A DNA stretch of 8,219 bases from S010-17 sp036478895 (GTDB lineage Bacteria; Bacteroidota; Bacteroidia; Flavobacteriales; Flavobacteriaceae), in assembly GCA_036478895.1 (NCBI GenBank), contig JAZGEV010000031.1, positions 1-8,219 on the forward strand, read 5' to 3'. Shown one piece after another: positions 1 through 6,239 of the stretch; the first letter of the stretch is position 1, and each line of letters starts with the position of its first letter. Under the pieces are notes generated by a model that saw only the letters and a list, made by a program, of their open reading frames with translations, was not told the origin of the DNA and did no database searches. Both the position numbers and the translations under genes were made by a program.

Positions 1-4
1 AGCC

Positions 5-43
5 CTAGCGTAAATGTTTTACTGTATCGCTAATTTTAATCAT
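5..43 (-). pseudogene. Broken 5' end of a probable rhomboid-family protease gene
   Basis: An ATG follows immediately after the mutL stop codon on the same strand and opens a 12-codon reading frame, MIKISDTVKHLR, that ends in TAG at 7-5. From memory, flavobacterial rhomboid intramembrane proteases are commonly encoded directly downstream of mutL and begin with a similar motif (about xITxTVKxL, then hydrophobic residues). The match stops abruptly after HL, so the gene looks interrupted by an insertion, a frameshift or an assembly edge. Only 43 bases are visible, so the identity is inferred from position and one short motif; it could also be a chance short frame. Confidence 0.33.
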
Positions 44-1867
44 TTACTTGAATTTTTGTTCAATTTCATCTGTATTTAAATTGATGAAAATAGATTTTCC
101 AAAAGGAGAATAATTTGGTTCTTTACAAGAAAAAAGCTTGTCTATTATATTCTCTTGTTCCTTGTTATTCAATAATACACCAGATTTAATAGCTAAATTT
201 TTAGCCATTATTTTTATTATCCCATCAATAACACCTAAATTTTCCTGAGGTGTATCTAACTTAACATGTTCAATAATATCCTCTAGCGTTGTTCTTATTT
301 TTTCTTGAGGTATGGTTGTTGGAATACCATCAATTATAATTCCATCACTTTTAAAGTCCTTAAATTGAAAACCAATATTCTCTAAATAAGGTTTTGTTTC
401 AAAAAGAATTGCAACATCATGTTTTGCAAATTCTAATTCCAATGGTATCAAAAGTTGTTGACTAACCGCTTCTTCCACAGTTATTTTGGTCAACAATTCT
501 TCATACTTTATGCGTTGATGTGCAAGATGTTGATTTACAATTAACATCCCACTTTTAAGTGAACTTACAATATACTTACGTTGAATTTGTAATGTTTTTG
601 GCGTTAAAGAAATAGATTCTTCATCACTAAATAACGTAGATTGTGTTGATTCGTTTTCAATACTAACTTCAATATTATTCACATCAACATCTGCCTTATT
701 ATCTACATATAAAGCTTCCCAAGAGGTTTTGCTATGAGTTTGTTGACTTTTAGAAGTCGACTTAAAAGGGTTAAAATTTGGGTCTACCCGAATAGTAGGC
801 GTTTTTTTAATTTTACTTTTATAATCATAAGGCACATCCATAGAAGTGTCTCTATTAAAATCCAACAAAGAAGCAACGTTATATTGTCCTAAGCTATGTT
901 TAACGGTTGCACGAATGATTGCATAAATATCGGATTCATTTTCAAATTTAATCTCTGTTTTTGTTGGGTGAATATTGATATCAATTGTTGCGGGATTTAC
1001 TTCCAGAAAAATAAAATAGGCTGGATGATAACCATTTGCCAATAAACCGTCAAAAGCTTTCACTATGGCGTGATTTAGATAATTGCTTTTTATAAACCGG
1101 TTATTTACAAAGAAAAATTGATCGCCTCTTTTCTTTTTAGAAAATTTAGGATTTGCAACAAAACCAGTAATTTTAACCAAATCTGTTACTTCATCAATTG
1201 GGACTAATTTATCATTTATTTTAGTGCCAAAAATAGCAACAATCCGTTGTCTTAAATTATCATTTTTTAAGTGATACACCTCATTATCATTATGATACAA
1301 TGAAAATCCAATTGTAGGATGCGCAAGCGCAACTCGTTGAAACTCATCAATAATATGACGTGTTTCTACTGCATTTGATTTTAAAAAATTACGTCTTGCT
1401 GGTATGTTAAAAAATAAATTTTTAACAGCTATACTTGTTCCTTTTGGAGTAGATATTAAATCTTGGGCAGTTATTTTACTTGCTTCAATTTTCAAAACAA
1501 CTCCTAATTCATCATTCTCTTGTTTGGTTTTTAATTCAATTTGAGCAATTGCAGCAATGGAAGCTAACGCTTCGCCTCTAAAACCTTTGGTATTTAAATT
1601 GTATAAATCTTCGGCTTTTTTAATCTTGGATGTAGCGTGACGTTCAAAAGATAAACGGGCATCAGTTTGACTCATTCCTATGCCATTATCAATAACCTGA
1701 ACCAAGTTTTTACCGGCATCTTTTATCAATAATTTTATGACAGTTGCCTTGGCGTCAATGGCGTTTTCTAATAATTCTTTCACAACCGAAGCTGGTCGTT
1801 GAACAACCTCTCCAGCAGCAATTTGATTCGCTACATGATCGGGCAATAATTGGATTATATCTCCCAT
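44..1867 (-). CDS. mutL: DNA mismatch repair protein MutL
   Basis: MutL links MutS mismatch recognition to the downstream repair steps. The 607-residue protein shows the GHKL ATPase motifs in order: ELLENAIDA at 31-39 (catalytic-type E31, Mg-binding-type N35), DNGIGM at 60-65, RHATSKI at 76-82 and GFRGEA at 95-100, followed by the transducer domain with NNRFIK at 255-260 and INIHPTKTEIKF at 297-308. A low-complexity linker (about 340-420) leads to the C-terminal dimerisation domain. The endonuclease motif DQHAxxExxxxE of nicking MutL proteins reads NQHLAHQRIKYE (445-456), and the usual CPHGRP-like metal motif reads SPFGKS (587-592), so nicking activity is doubtful. The ATG at 1867-1865 overlaps the stop of the upstream small gene by one base (TAATG), suggesting translational coupling. 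Length and N-terminus fit the family. Confidence 0.97.
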   Translation of the reverse strand: MGDIIQLLPDHVANQIAAGEVVQRPASVVKELLENAIDAKATVIKLLIKDAGKNLVQVIDNGIGMSQTDARLSFERHATSKIKKAEDLYNLNTKGFRGEALASIAAIAQIELKTKQENDELGVVLKIEASKITAQDLISTPKGTSIAVKNLFFNIPARRNFLKSNAVETRHIIDEFQRVALAHPTIGFSLYHNDNEVYHLKNDNLRQRIVAIFGTKINDKLVPIDEVTDLVKITGFVANPKFSKKKRGDQFFFVNNRFIKSNYLNHAIVKAFDGLLANGYHPAYFIFLEVNPATIDINIHPTKTEIKFENESDIYAIIRATVKHSLGQYNVASLLDFNRDTSMDVPYDYKSKIKKTPTIRVDPNFNPFKSTSKSQQTHSKTSWEALYVDNKADVDVNNIEVSIENESTQSTLFSDEESISLTPKTLQIQRKYIVSSLKSGMLIVNQHLAHQRIKYEELLTKITVEEAVSQQLLIPLELEFAKHDVAILFETKPYLENIGFQFKDFKSDGIIIDGIPTTIPQEKIRTTLEDIIEHVKLDTPQENLGVIDGIIKIMAKNLAIKSGVLLNNKEQENIIDKLFSCKEPNYSPFGKSIFINLNTDEIEQKFK

Positions 1868-2157
1868 TAAAACAATTTATGGTCTACAAAAAGGAATGCA
1901 AAAATTCCAACTAAAATGACAATAATCAAAGCTAAACGTAAATTTGCCTTTCTATCATGTGCCATATGTTTATTCCTATTCCAATCGGATCTTAAATTTT
2001 CTTTTGACAAAGACATTTTATAATTTTCATCAGACGATTCTTTGTTGCCATGATATTTTTCTTCTAAACTATCCAAACGTTCTTTACGTTCATTATAATA
2101 CCTAGGCTTATAATCGAATACATAATTTGCGCGTGATTTAAAAGCTCGTCCAAACAT
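1867..2157 (-). CDS. Small single-helix membrane protein upstream of mutL
   Basis: This 96-residue protein is lysine/arginine-rich and polar, with a motif FDYKPRYYNERKERL at 14-28, a charged middle, and one C-terminal hydrophobic segment at about 73-91 (LRLALIIVILVGIFAFLF) ending in a short tail. It is therefore predicted to be tail-anchored in the inner membrane with its N-terminus in the cytoplasm. The F-x-Y-x-PRYY motif recalls a family of small flavobacterial proteins found beside mutL, which databases sometimes mislabel 'riboflavin synthase subunit beta' because ribH is often next to it; nothing here resembles a riboflavin enzyme. Its stop overlaps the mutL start, so the two are very likely co-transcribed and co-translated. 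The ATG at 2157-2155 is preceded by a -7-like box. Function unknown. Confidence 0.85.
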   Translation of the reverse strand: MFGRAFKSRANYVFDYKPRYYNERKERLDSLEEKYHGNKESSDENYKMSLSKENLRSDWNRNKHMAHDRKANLRLALIIVILVGIFAFLFVDHKLF

Positions 2158-2185
2158 TAGAATAGAGATTAGTGATGAATAATAA

Positions 2186-2193
2186 CAAATGTA
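2186..2193 (-). promoter_or_regulatory. Probable -7 promoter box for the small gene-mutL unit
   Basis: On the minus strand the sequence reads TACATTTG, an exact match to the Bacteroidota -7 consensus TAnnTTTG, about 28 bases upstream of the small gene's ATG. The nearest TTG (2223-2221) is 27 bases away, longer than the usual 17-23, so the -33 element is unconvincing. A promoter is expected here because the TPR gene upstream ends in a terminator. Confidence 0.45.
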
Positions 2194-2228
2194 CAGAATA
2201 TTTTAGTATTTCTAATAAAACAATTCAT

Positions 2229-2279
2229 AAAAAAATCCATTAGAAAATTCATTTTTATTTTGAAAATTCTAATGGATTT
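2229..2279 (-). terminator. Intrinsic terminator of the TPR protein gene
   Basis: A perfect 13-bp inverted repeat (2233-2245 with 2267-2279) continues, after a 2-nt internal mismatch, with 4 more pairs (2248-2251 with 2261-2264) closing a 9-nt loop. On the minus strand the stem runs straight into seven T residues (2235-2229), the layout of a Rho-independent terminator. It lies 33 bases past the TPR gene's stop and separates that gene from the small gene and mutL. Confidence 0.85.
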
Positions 2280-2312
2280 ATAGCAAATTAATGCTAAATA
2301 TCGTTGTGTTAT

Positions 2313-3101
2313 CTATCTAGAAGCATATTTAGCTCTATTGATGTAAACACCAATGCTTTTTGCTTCTTCAGATTTTGGATAAGAATTTTTGATTCTTTGA
2401 AACATTTTTAAAGCCTCATCAAATTTTCCAATTTCCATTGCTGTATTTGCTGCCTTAAACAAATAAAGCGGTGTTGTTAAACTATTATTCTGCAAATTTA
2501 ATGCTTGTTTGTAATAATCATACGCATCATCCAATTGGTTTATGTCTGCAAAAGCATCACCAATTTTACCTTTTACTGTTGGACCTAATACAGCATCGGT
2601 TGATGAGAATTTATTTAAATACTTAATAGCATTTTCATATTTATCCATTTTTAAATACGCCATACCAGCCATATGATTTGCCATATTTCCTGCTTTCGTA
2701 CCACTGTATTTTTCTGATATTTTTAATAATCCAAATTGATTATCTACACCATTTAAAGCAACATTGTATAAAGAATCTTTTTTTGCTACTGCACTTTCTG
2801 CAGCTGTAAAAGCAGTTTTAGAAAAAGCCAATTGATCTGCAGCTTTAATTTCTTTAGGACCACTAATAAATTTACCATATGCTAAATAAGCTAATAAAGA
2901 AAAAAGTAGCAAACCTAAAACAGTATAAATTATTTTTTGATTCTTCTCTACCCATTCTTCCGATTTTGAAGCAGTTTCGTCTAAACTATCAAAAATTTCT
3001 TGAGTTGAAGATTCACCATCAAATTCCACATCACTTAAATAATCATCATTATTAAGTTTTGGTTTTCTAATTTTATTTCCTCTTTTTTTATATGTAGCCA
3101 T
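2313..3101 (-). CDS. Membrane-anchored tetratricopeptide repeat protein
   Basis: The 262-residue protein has a polar, basic N-terminus (MATYKKRGNKIRKPK), an acidic stretch, one transmembrane segment at about 57-79 (IIYTVLGLLLFSLLAYLAYG), and a C-terminal part of helical repeats. At least three TPR-like units are visible, at about 136-170, 173-207 and 211-244, with typical small/aromatic positions (AGMAYLKMDKYENAIKYL, GDAFADINQLDDAYDYYKQA, ANTAMEIGKFDEALKMF). By the positive-inside rule the N-terminus is cytoplasmic and the repeats are periplasmic. This architecture resembles YfgM/BamD-like TPR proteins that help envelope protein export, but no specific partner can be read from the sequence. 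It has its own promoter and terminator, so it is probably monocistronic, and it is divergent from recF. Confidence 0.88.
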   Translation of the reverse strand: MATYKKRGNKIRKPKLNNDDYLSDVEFDGESSTQEIFDSLDETASKSEEWVEKNQKIIYTVLGLLLFSLLAYLAYGKFISGPKEIKAADQLAFSKTAFTAAESAVAKKDSLYNVALNGVDNQFGLLKISEKYSGTKAGNMANHMAGMAYLKMDKYENAIKYLNKFSSTDAVLGPTVKGKIGDAFADINQLDDAYDYYKQALNLQNNSLTTPLYLFKAANTAMEIGKFDEALKMFQRIKNSYPKSEEAKSIGVYINRAKYASR

Positions 3102-3145
3102 TGTGGTTTATTTTGTATTCTCTAAATTGATTTTCTAATAGTTTG

Positions 3146-3174
3146 CAAAAATATAATTTTTAATTGAAAAACAA
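3146..3174 (-). promoter_or_regulatory. Bacteroidota-type promoter of the TPR gene
   Basis: Reading the minus strand, TTG (3174-3172) is followed after 18 bases by TATTTTTG (3153-3146), matching the TTG / TAnnTTTG consensus with normal spacing. The -7 box ends 44 bases before the TPR gene ATG. This is the most complete promoter in the window. Confidence 0.7.
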
Positions 3175-3213
3175 GGTGTATAAATGAGGTAATTTTTGTT
3201 TTTTTGCATTAAT

Positions 3214-4293
3214 ATGTATCTTAAAAAATTAAGCTTAGTAAACTATAAAAATTTTGATTCTAAAGAATTTGAATTTAACGATAAAATTAATTGTTTTGTT
3301 GGCAATAATGGCGTTGGGAAAACTAATGTTTTAGAAGCCATCTACTTCCTTTCTTTCACAAAAGGTTATTTTAACAACATTGCATCTCAACATATTAAAC
3401 ATGAAGCTCCTTTTTTCTTAATTGACGGAAAATATTATAAAAACAAGCGCGATGAAAACATTAGTTGTAGCTTAAAAAAAGGTGCAAAAAAAGTCATTAG
3501 TCGCAACGGAAAAGAATATGAAAAACTAACAGAACATATTGGCTATATTCCACTTGTAATTATTTCCCCAATAGATAATAATTTAATTTTGGAAGGCAGT
3601 AGTACTCGACGAAAATTTATGGATGGCGTTATATCTCAACAGGATAATGTTTATCTACAACAACTCATTCAATATCAAAAAATAGTTTCTCAGCGCAATG
3701 CTTTATTAAAATATTTTGCTGCGAATCGAACTTTTGATCAACTAAATATTGATATTTACAACACGCAATTGACTGAAATTGGTTCAAAGATTCATCAAAA
3801 AAGAAAAGAATTTATTAAAATTTTTACACCTATTTTTAATAAACGATATCAGCACATTTCCAATGCCAATGAATTGGTTGATTTAAAATACAAATCACAA
3901 TTGCACGAGAAGAGTTTAGCTGATTTATTAAATGAAAACATCCGTAAGGATAAACTTTTACAATACACTTCTGTAGGAACTCACAAAGACGATTTAGTTT
4001 TTGAAATTGATGATTATCCTATTAAAAAGTACGGTTCACAAGGACAGCAAAAATCTTTTTTAATTGCTTTAAAATTAGCGCAATTCGATTTTATAAAAAA
4101 ACACACCAAAATTAAACCCCTTTTGTTACTTGATGATATATTTGACAAACTAGATGAAAATAGGGTTTCTCAATTACTCCAATTGGTAAATGATGATGAT
4201 TTTGGGCAACTTTTTATTACCGATACAAATTTAGACCGTACAGAAAATGTGATAAAAAAAACAAAACAAACGTATAAAATGTTTGAATTATAG
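3214..4293 (+). CDS. recF: DNA replication and repair protein RecF
   Basis: RecF is an SMC-like ATPase that, with RecO and RecR, loads RecA at single-stranded gaps. The 359-residue protein has Walker A GNNGVGKT at 30-37, the ABC-type signature GSQGQQKS at 274-281, and Walker B with the D-loop LLLLDDIFDKLD at 303-314, plus other family stretches such as SPIDNNLILEGSSTRRKFMD (118-137) and VGTHKDDL (254-261). All key ATPase residues are present. I place the start at the ATG at 3214: the in-frame TTG at 3196 would add six unusual residues, whereas MYLKKLSLVNYKNF is a typical RecF N-terminus. It is divergent from the TPR gene and followed 24 bases later by the DUF721 gene. A possible -7-like sequence (3190-3198) has a 3-base instead of 2-base gap, so its promoter is uncertain. 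Confidence 0.97.
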   Translation: MYLKKLSLVNYKNFDSKEFEFNDKINCFVGNNGVGKTNVLEAIYFLSFTKGYFNNIASQHIKHEAPFFLIDGKYYKNKRDENISCSLKKGAKKVISRNGKEYEKLTEHIGYIPLVIISPIDNNLILEGSSTRRKFMDGVISQQDNVYLQQLIQYQKIVSQRNALLKYFAANRTFDQLNIDIYNTQLTEIGSKIHQKRKEFIKIFTPIFNKRYQHISNANELVDLKYKSQLHEKSLADLLNENIRKDKLLQYTSVGTHKDDLVFEIDDYPIKKYGSQGQQKSFLIALKLAQFDFIKKHTKIKPLLLLDDIFDKLDENRVSQLLQLVNDDDFGQLFITDTNLDRTENVIKKTKQTYKMFEL

Positions 4294-4317
4294 TAACTTA
4301 GCAATCAAATATAAATT

Positions 4318-4620
4318 GTGAACAATAATAATACAAAATATACCTTTACTTCAATAAAAGATTTAATGCAACAAGTTTTACAAAAAAATAAATTGCAAAA
4401 CGGCATGCATCAATTGGATGTTTCAAAAGCTTGGAGAGAAGTCATGGGTGAAGGTATTTGGACCTACACTACTGATGTTAAATTCAACAAAGGAAATCTA
4501 ACAATATTATTACGTTCTTCAACTATTCGTGAAGAATTGAGTTATAAGAAAAATGAAATTATCATTATGATGAATAGCTATCTCAAAACTAAATTAATCA
4601 CAAAAATTAGATTAATTTAA
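4318..4620 (+). CDS. DUF721/DciA-like protein
   Basis: The 100-residue protein matches the pattern of the DUF721 (DciA) family: an N-terminal helix (SIKDLMQQVLQKNKLQNGM, about 12-30), then WREVMGEGIWTYTTDVKFNKG (39-59), a strand with LTILLRSSTIREELSYKKNEII (61-82) and a C-terminal helix-strand ending TKIRLI. DciA is the ancestral loader of the replicative helicase DnaB in bacteria lacking DnaC/DnaI; whether this short Bacteroidota version does the same is inference. The start is GTG at 4318: the next ATG would remove 16 residues, part of the conserved first helix. It lies 24 bases after recF on the same strand and is probably co-transcribed, giving a replication/repair pair. A hairpin follows its stop. 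Confidence 0.85.
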   Translation: MNNNNTKYTFTSIKDLMQQVLQKNKLQNGMHQLDVSKAWREVMGEGIWTYTTDVKFNKGNLTILLRSSTIREELSYKKNEIIIMMNSYLKTKLITKIRLI

Positions 4621-4625
4621 ACAAA

Positions 4626-4657
4626 AAAAGAAGCTTATGAATCCATAAACTTCTTTT
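4626..4657. terminator. Bidirectional terminator between DUF721 and yceI-like genes
   Basis: Thirteen-base arms (4626-4638 and 4645-4657) pair around a 6-nt loop with one imperfect position, which is a C-A mismatch on the plus strand and a G-T wobble on the minus strand. The stem has an A-run on its left (4623-4629) and a T-run on its right (4654-4657), so it can end transcription from both convergent genes: 5 bases after the DUF721 stop and 19 bases after the yceI-like stop. Confidence 0.75.
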
Positions 4658-4676
4658 AATTCTTAATGTTTTTTAT

Positions 4677-5219
4677 TTATTTTAACAAAAGTGTCGTTTC
4701 AACATTTACAGTTTCTGCAATTTTTGCAGCTAATTTACTTTTTACAACTATTCCATAATCGGCTACTTTTACAGTAAATTTTGTATTTATTTTAACTGCA
4801 CCATCAACTTTACTTATGGTCGCTGGCGTGGATATATCTTTGGTAACACCATGAAAAGTTAAAGAGCCTTTTATTTGATATGTTACTTCTTTTGCAGTCA
4901 CATCAGACAATTTAAAATCTACAATTTTTCCTTTAAAACTTGTTTTGGGAAATGCTTTTGAATCTACCCATTTTTTTGAATTGAAATGCTTTTGCATTAA
5001 AGCTTTTTTAAACTTAAATCCACTTACCAAAGTCAACACTGCTATAGTGCCGTCTTCTTTTAAAATTGCGCTTGACACTTCATTTACAGCTGCAACGGGT
5101 TCAAAATTTGGGGTTGATGCTTCAAATTTTACCACACCACTTTTAGTCGTTAATTTTTCTTGTGAAAATGATGTAAAAGCAATTAAAATGGTTATTATTA
5201 AAATTATTCTAGTTTTCAT
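4677..5219 (-). CDS. YceI-family periplasmic lipid-binding-type protein
   Basis: The 180-residue protein starts with a Sec signal peptide (MKTRIILIITILIAFTSFS, cleavage probably before QEK at 20). The mature part looks like the YceI lipocalin-like barrel: an alternating strand pattern, the loop MQKHFNSKKWVDSKAFPKTSF (75-95, compare the family's HF-S-W-P-F pattern) and the typical SLTFHGVTKDI at 119-129. YceI proteins bind isoprenoid chains such as polyprenols or quinones in a hydrophobic pocket; the ligand here is unknown. It is convergent with the recF-DUF721 operon and divergent from the OB-fold gene, with a 198-base shared upstream region containing a -7 box and two palindromes. Its neighbours encode a cytochrome c, an OB-fold protein and a beta-barrel, all exported, which favours an envelope redox or lipid role. 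Confidence 0.9.
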   Translation of the reverse strand: MKTRIILIITILIAFTSFSQEKLTTKSGVVKFEASTPNFEPVAAVNEVSSAILKEDGTIAVLTLVSGFKFKKALMQKHFNSKKWVDSKAFPKTSFKGKIVDFKLSDVTAKEVTYQIKGSLTFHGVTKDISTPATISKVDGAVKINTKFTVKVADYGIVVKSKLAAKIAETVNVETTLLLK

Positions 5220-5273
5220 ATTATGTATTTAAAATTTATATTTTTATGTTAAAAATTATCTTTATACAGTAGT

Positions 5274-5320
5274 ATAGACGTTTCATCTATTTAGTACTTA
5301 CAAATAGAGTACCAAATTTA
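5274..5320 (-). promoter_or_regulatory. Possible yceI-like promoter with tandem operator palindromes
   Basis: Within the 198-base divergent region (5220-5417), the minus strand carries TAAATTTG (5320-5313), an exact -7 consensus, but no TTG at -33 spacing. Just downstream in the direction of yceI lie two imperfect palindromes: GTACT/AGTAC arms with a 9-nt spacer (5294-5312) and ATAGACG-TTT-CATCTAT with one mismatch (5274-5290). Their centres (5303 and 5282) are 21 bases apart, two helical turns, as for a dimeric repressor binding in tandem. The rest of the region is AT-rich with no other clear signal; the OB-fold gene has no convincing promoter match. Short palindromes arise by chance in AT-rich DNA. 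Confidence 0.35.
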
Positions 5321-5417
5321 ATATTTTTAACATTTTTTTTGTATATTAGTTTTAGATTTTTATAAAAATACGTTACGAAAGTAAAAAACGACAAACCCAA
5401 AAACTAAACTCTATATT

Positions 5418-5792
5418 ATGAAAAAAATAATTATCTCAATAGCAGCCTTATTAATCTTTGGATATTTTGGATACAATTATGTTATGGCTGCTCCAGAAGA
5501 AATAGCAACATCCAAAGCAGACTTCACCTTAAACACTATTGATTTTAGTAAAGAATTTAGTACAAATCAAGCTTTAGCCGATAAAAAATATGCTGAAAAA
5601 GTAATTTCCTTAAATGGAAAAGTAACCGAGGTTGAACCTGATGGTATTACATTAAATAAAACCATTTATTGTAAACTAAAAAGCACCAAATCAATTAATG
5701 TTGGTGACACTATAAAAATAAAAGGTCTCTTTATTGGATACGATGAACTTTTGGAAATAGTGAAATTGGATCAATGTACACTAGTAAAGTAA
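5418..5792 (+). CDS. Membrane-anchored OB-fold (tRNA_anti-like) protein
   Basis: The 124-residue protein has an N-terminal hydrophobic segment at 4-24 (IIISIAALLIFGYFGYNYVMA), either an uncleaved anchor or a signal peptide cut after MAA. After a linker with SKADFTLNTIDFSKEFSTN (32-50), residues 55-122 form a small beta domain, KVISLNGKVTEVEPDGITL then INVGDTIKIKGLFIGYDELL, typical of the tRNA_anti-like OB-fold family of Bacteroidota. Two cysteines, C85 (IYCKL) and C120 (LDQCTL), are placed so that they might form a disulfide. Despite the family name, an exported protein of this kind is unlikely to bind tRNA. It is divergent from the yceI-like gene and convergent with the cytochrome gene, with only six bases between the two stop codons, so neither gene has room for its own terminator inside the gap. 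Confidence 0.82.
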   Translation: MKKIIISIAALLIFGYFGYNYVMAAPEEIATSKADFTLNTIDFSKEFSTNQALADKKYAEKVISLNGKVTEVEPDGITLNKTIYCKLKSTKSINVGDTIKIKGLFIGYDELLEIVKLDQCTLVK

Positions 5793-5798
5793 TTTTAC

Positions 5799-6155
5799 TT
5801 ATTCTACAAAACCACTATCTGCCCAAGAACTTATAATATCAATGTTTGATTGTGTCAAACGTCCACTTGGCGGCATTGCTCCAGCTGTTCCATCTGCTAA
5901 ACTAATAAAATGAACTAGGTTGCCACTCTCAACGGCGTTTTTTACTTGCGTATAAGTTTCTAAGGGAAATGGTGCAATAGGATCTGCTTCACTATTATGA
6001 CATTGCACGCAATTTGAACTTATAATTGTTTTTACACAATCTGTATAAGTAAATGTGTCTTCACATATGACGTCTTCTAATTCTGGTTCGTTTGAATTTG
6101 CACAAGAGAACATTGCAAAAACTAAAATTATTACTGTTGTTAGCCTAATTATCAT
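5799..6155 (-). CDS. Monohaem cytochrome c lipoprotein
   Basis: The 118-residue protein carries one haem-attachment motif CVQCH (C49, C52, H53) and a downstream MPPSGRL whose M94 is the likely sixth iron ligand, as in class I-type cytochromes. The N-terminus (MIIRLTTVIILVFAMFSC) is a lipoprotein signal peptide with lipobox MFSC and acylated C18. Two more cysteines, C31 and C40, lie in the linker and could pair. The fold is small, about 75 residues after the linker. I choose ATG 6155-6153: the in-frame TTG at 6173 lies inside the TATATTTG promoter box and would put six polar residues before the signal peptide. It should be anchored in a membrane facing the periplasm and transfer electrons; its partner is unknown. 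It is divergent from the beta-barrel gene, 84 bases apart. Confidence 0.9.
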   Translation of the reverse strand: MIIRLTTVIILVFAMFSCANSNEPELEDVICEDTFTYTDCVKTIISSNCVQCHNSEADPIAPFPLETYTQVKNAVESGNLVHFISLADGTAGAMPPSGRLTQSNIDIISSWADSGFVE

Positions 6156-6170
6156 GATGTAAGTTTTTTG

Positions 6171-6178
6171 CAAATATA
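6171..6178 (-). promoter_or_regulatory. Probable -7 box of the cytochrome gene
   Basis: The minus strand reads TATATTTG, an exact TAnnTTTG match, 15 bases upstream of the cytochrome ATG at 6155. No TTG occurs at the usual 17-23 base distance, so only half of the consensus is present. It argues against translation starting at the TTG at 6173. Confidence 0.45.
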
Positions 6179-6209
6179 TGTTTTTTTTATTTAATCTAAA
6201 TAAAAATTG

Positions 6210-6217
6210 TATTTTTG
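6210..6217 (+). promoter_or_regulatory. Probable -7 box of the beta-barrel gene
   Basis: TATTTTTG on the plus strand matches TAnnTTTG exactly, 22 bases upstream of the ATG at 6240. A -33 TTG at normal spacing is absent. With the minus-strand box at 6171-6178 it gives a compact divergent promoter pair. Confidence 0.45.
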
Positions 6218-6239
6218 AAGTAACTGAAATATATAAATT

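Noticed and set aside
1..10. AGCCCTAGCG at the window start resembling the AGCCC/GGGCTAGC hairpin region at 7321-7338
   Set aside because: The shared bases are few and their order differs; not enough to claim a second copy of the element end.
2281..2296. TAGCA/TGCTA small inverted repeat after the TPR gene
   Set aside because: Five-base arms in AT-rich DNA are expected by chance, and the strong terminator is a few bases further on.
3196..3213. TTG start for RecF adding MFFCIN
   Set aside because: The following ATG at 3214 gives the typical RecF N-terminus; the extra residues come from a T-rich leader.
4945..5232. Plus-strand open frame of 95 codons opposite the yceI-like gene
   Set aside because: It lies entirely antisense to most of a well-supported YceI coding region, shows no recognisable domain, and its cysteine- and phenylalanine-rich composition is typical of a shadow frame.
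6156..6173. TTG start for the cytochrome adding MQKTYI
   Set aside because: It overlaps a -7 promoter box, and the ATG at 6155 gives a better lipoprotein signal peptide.
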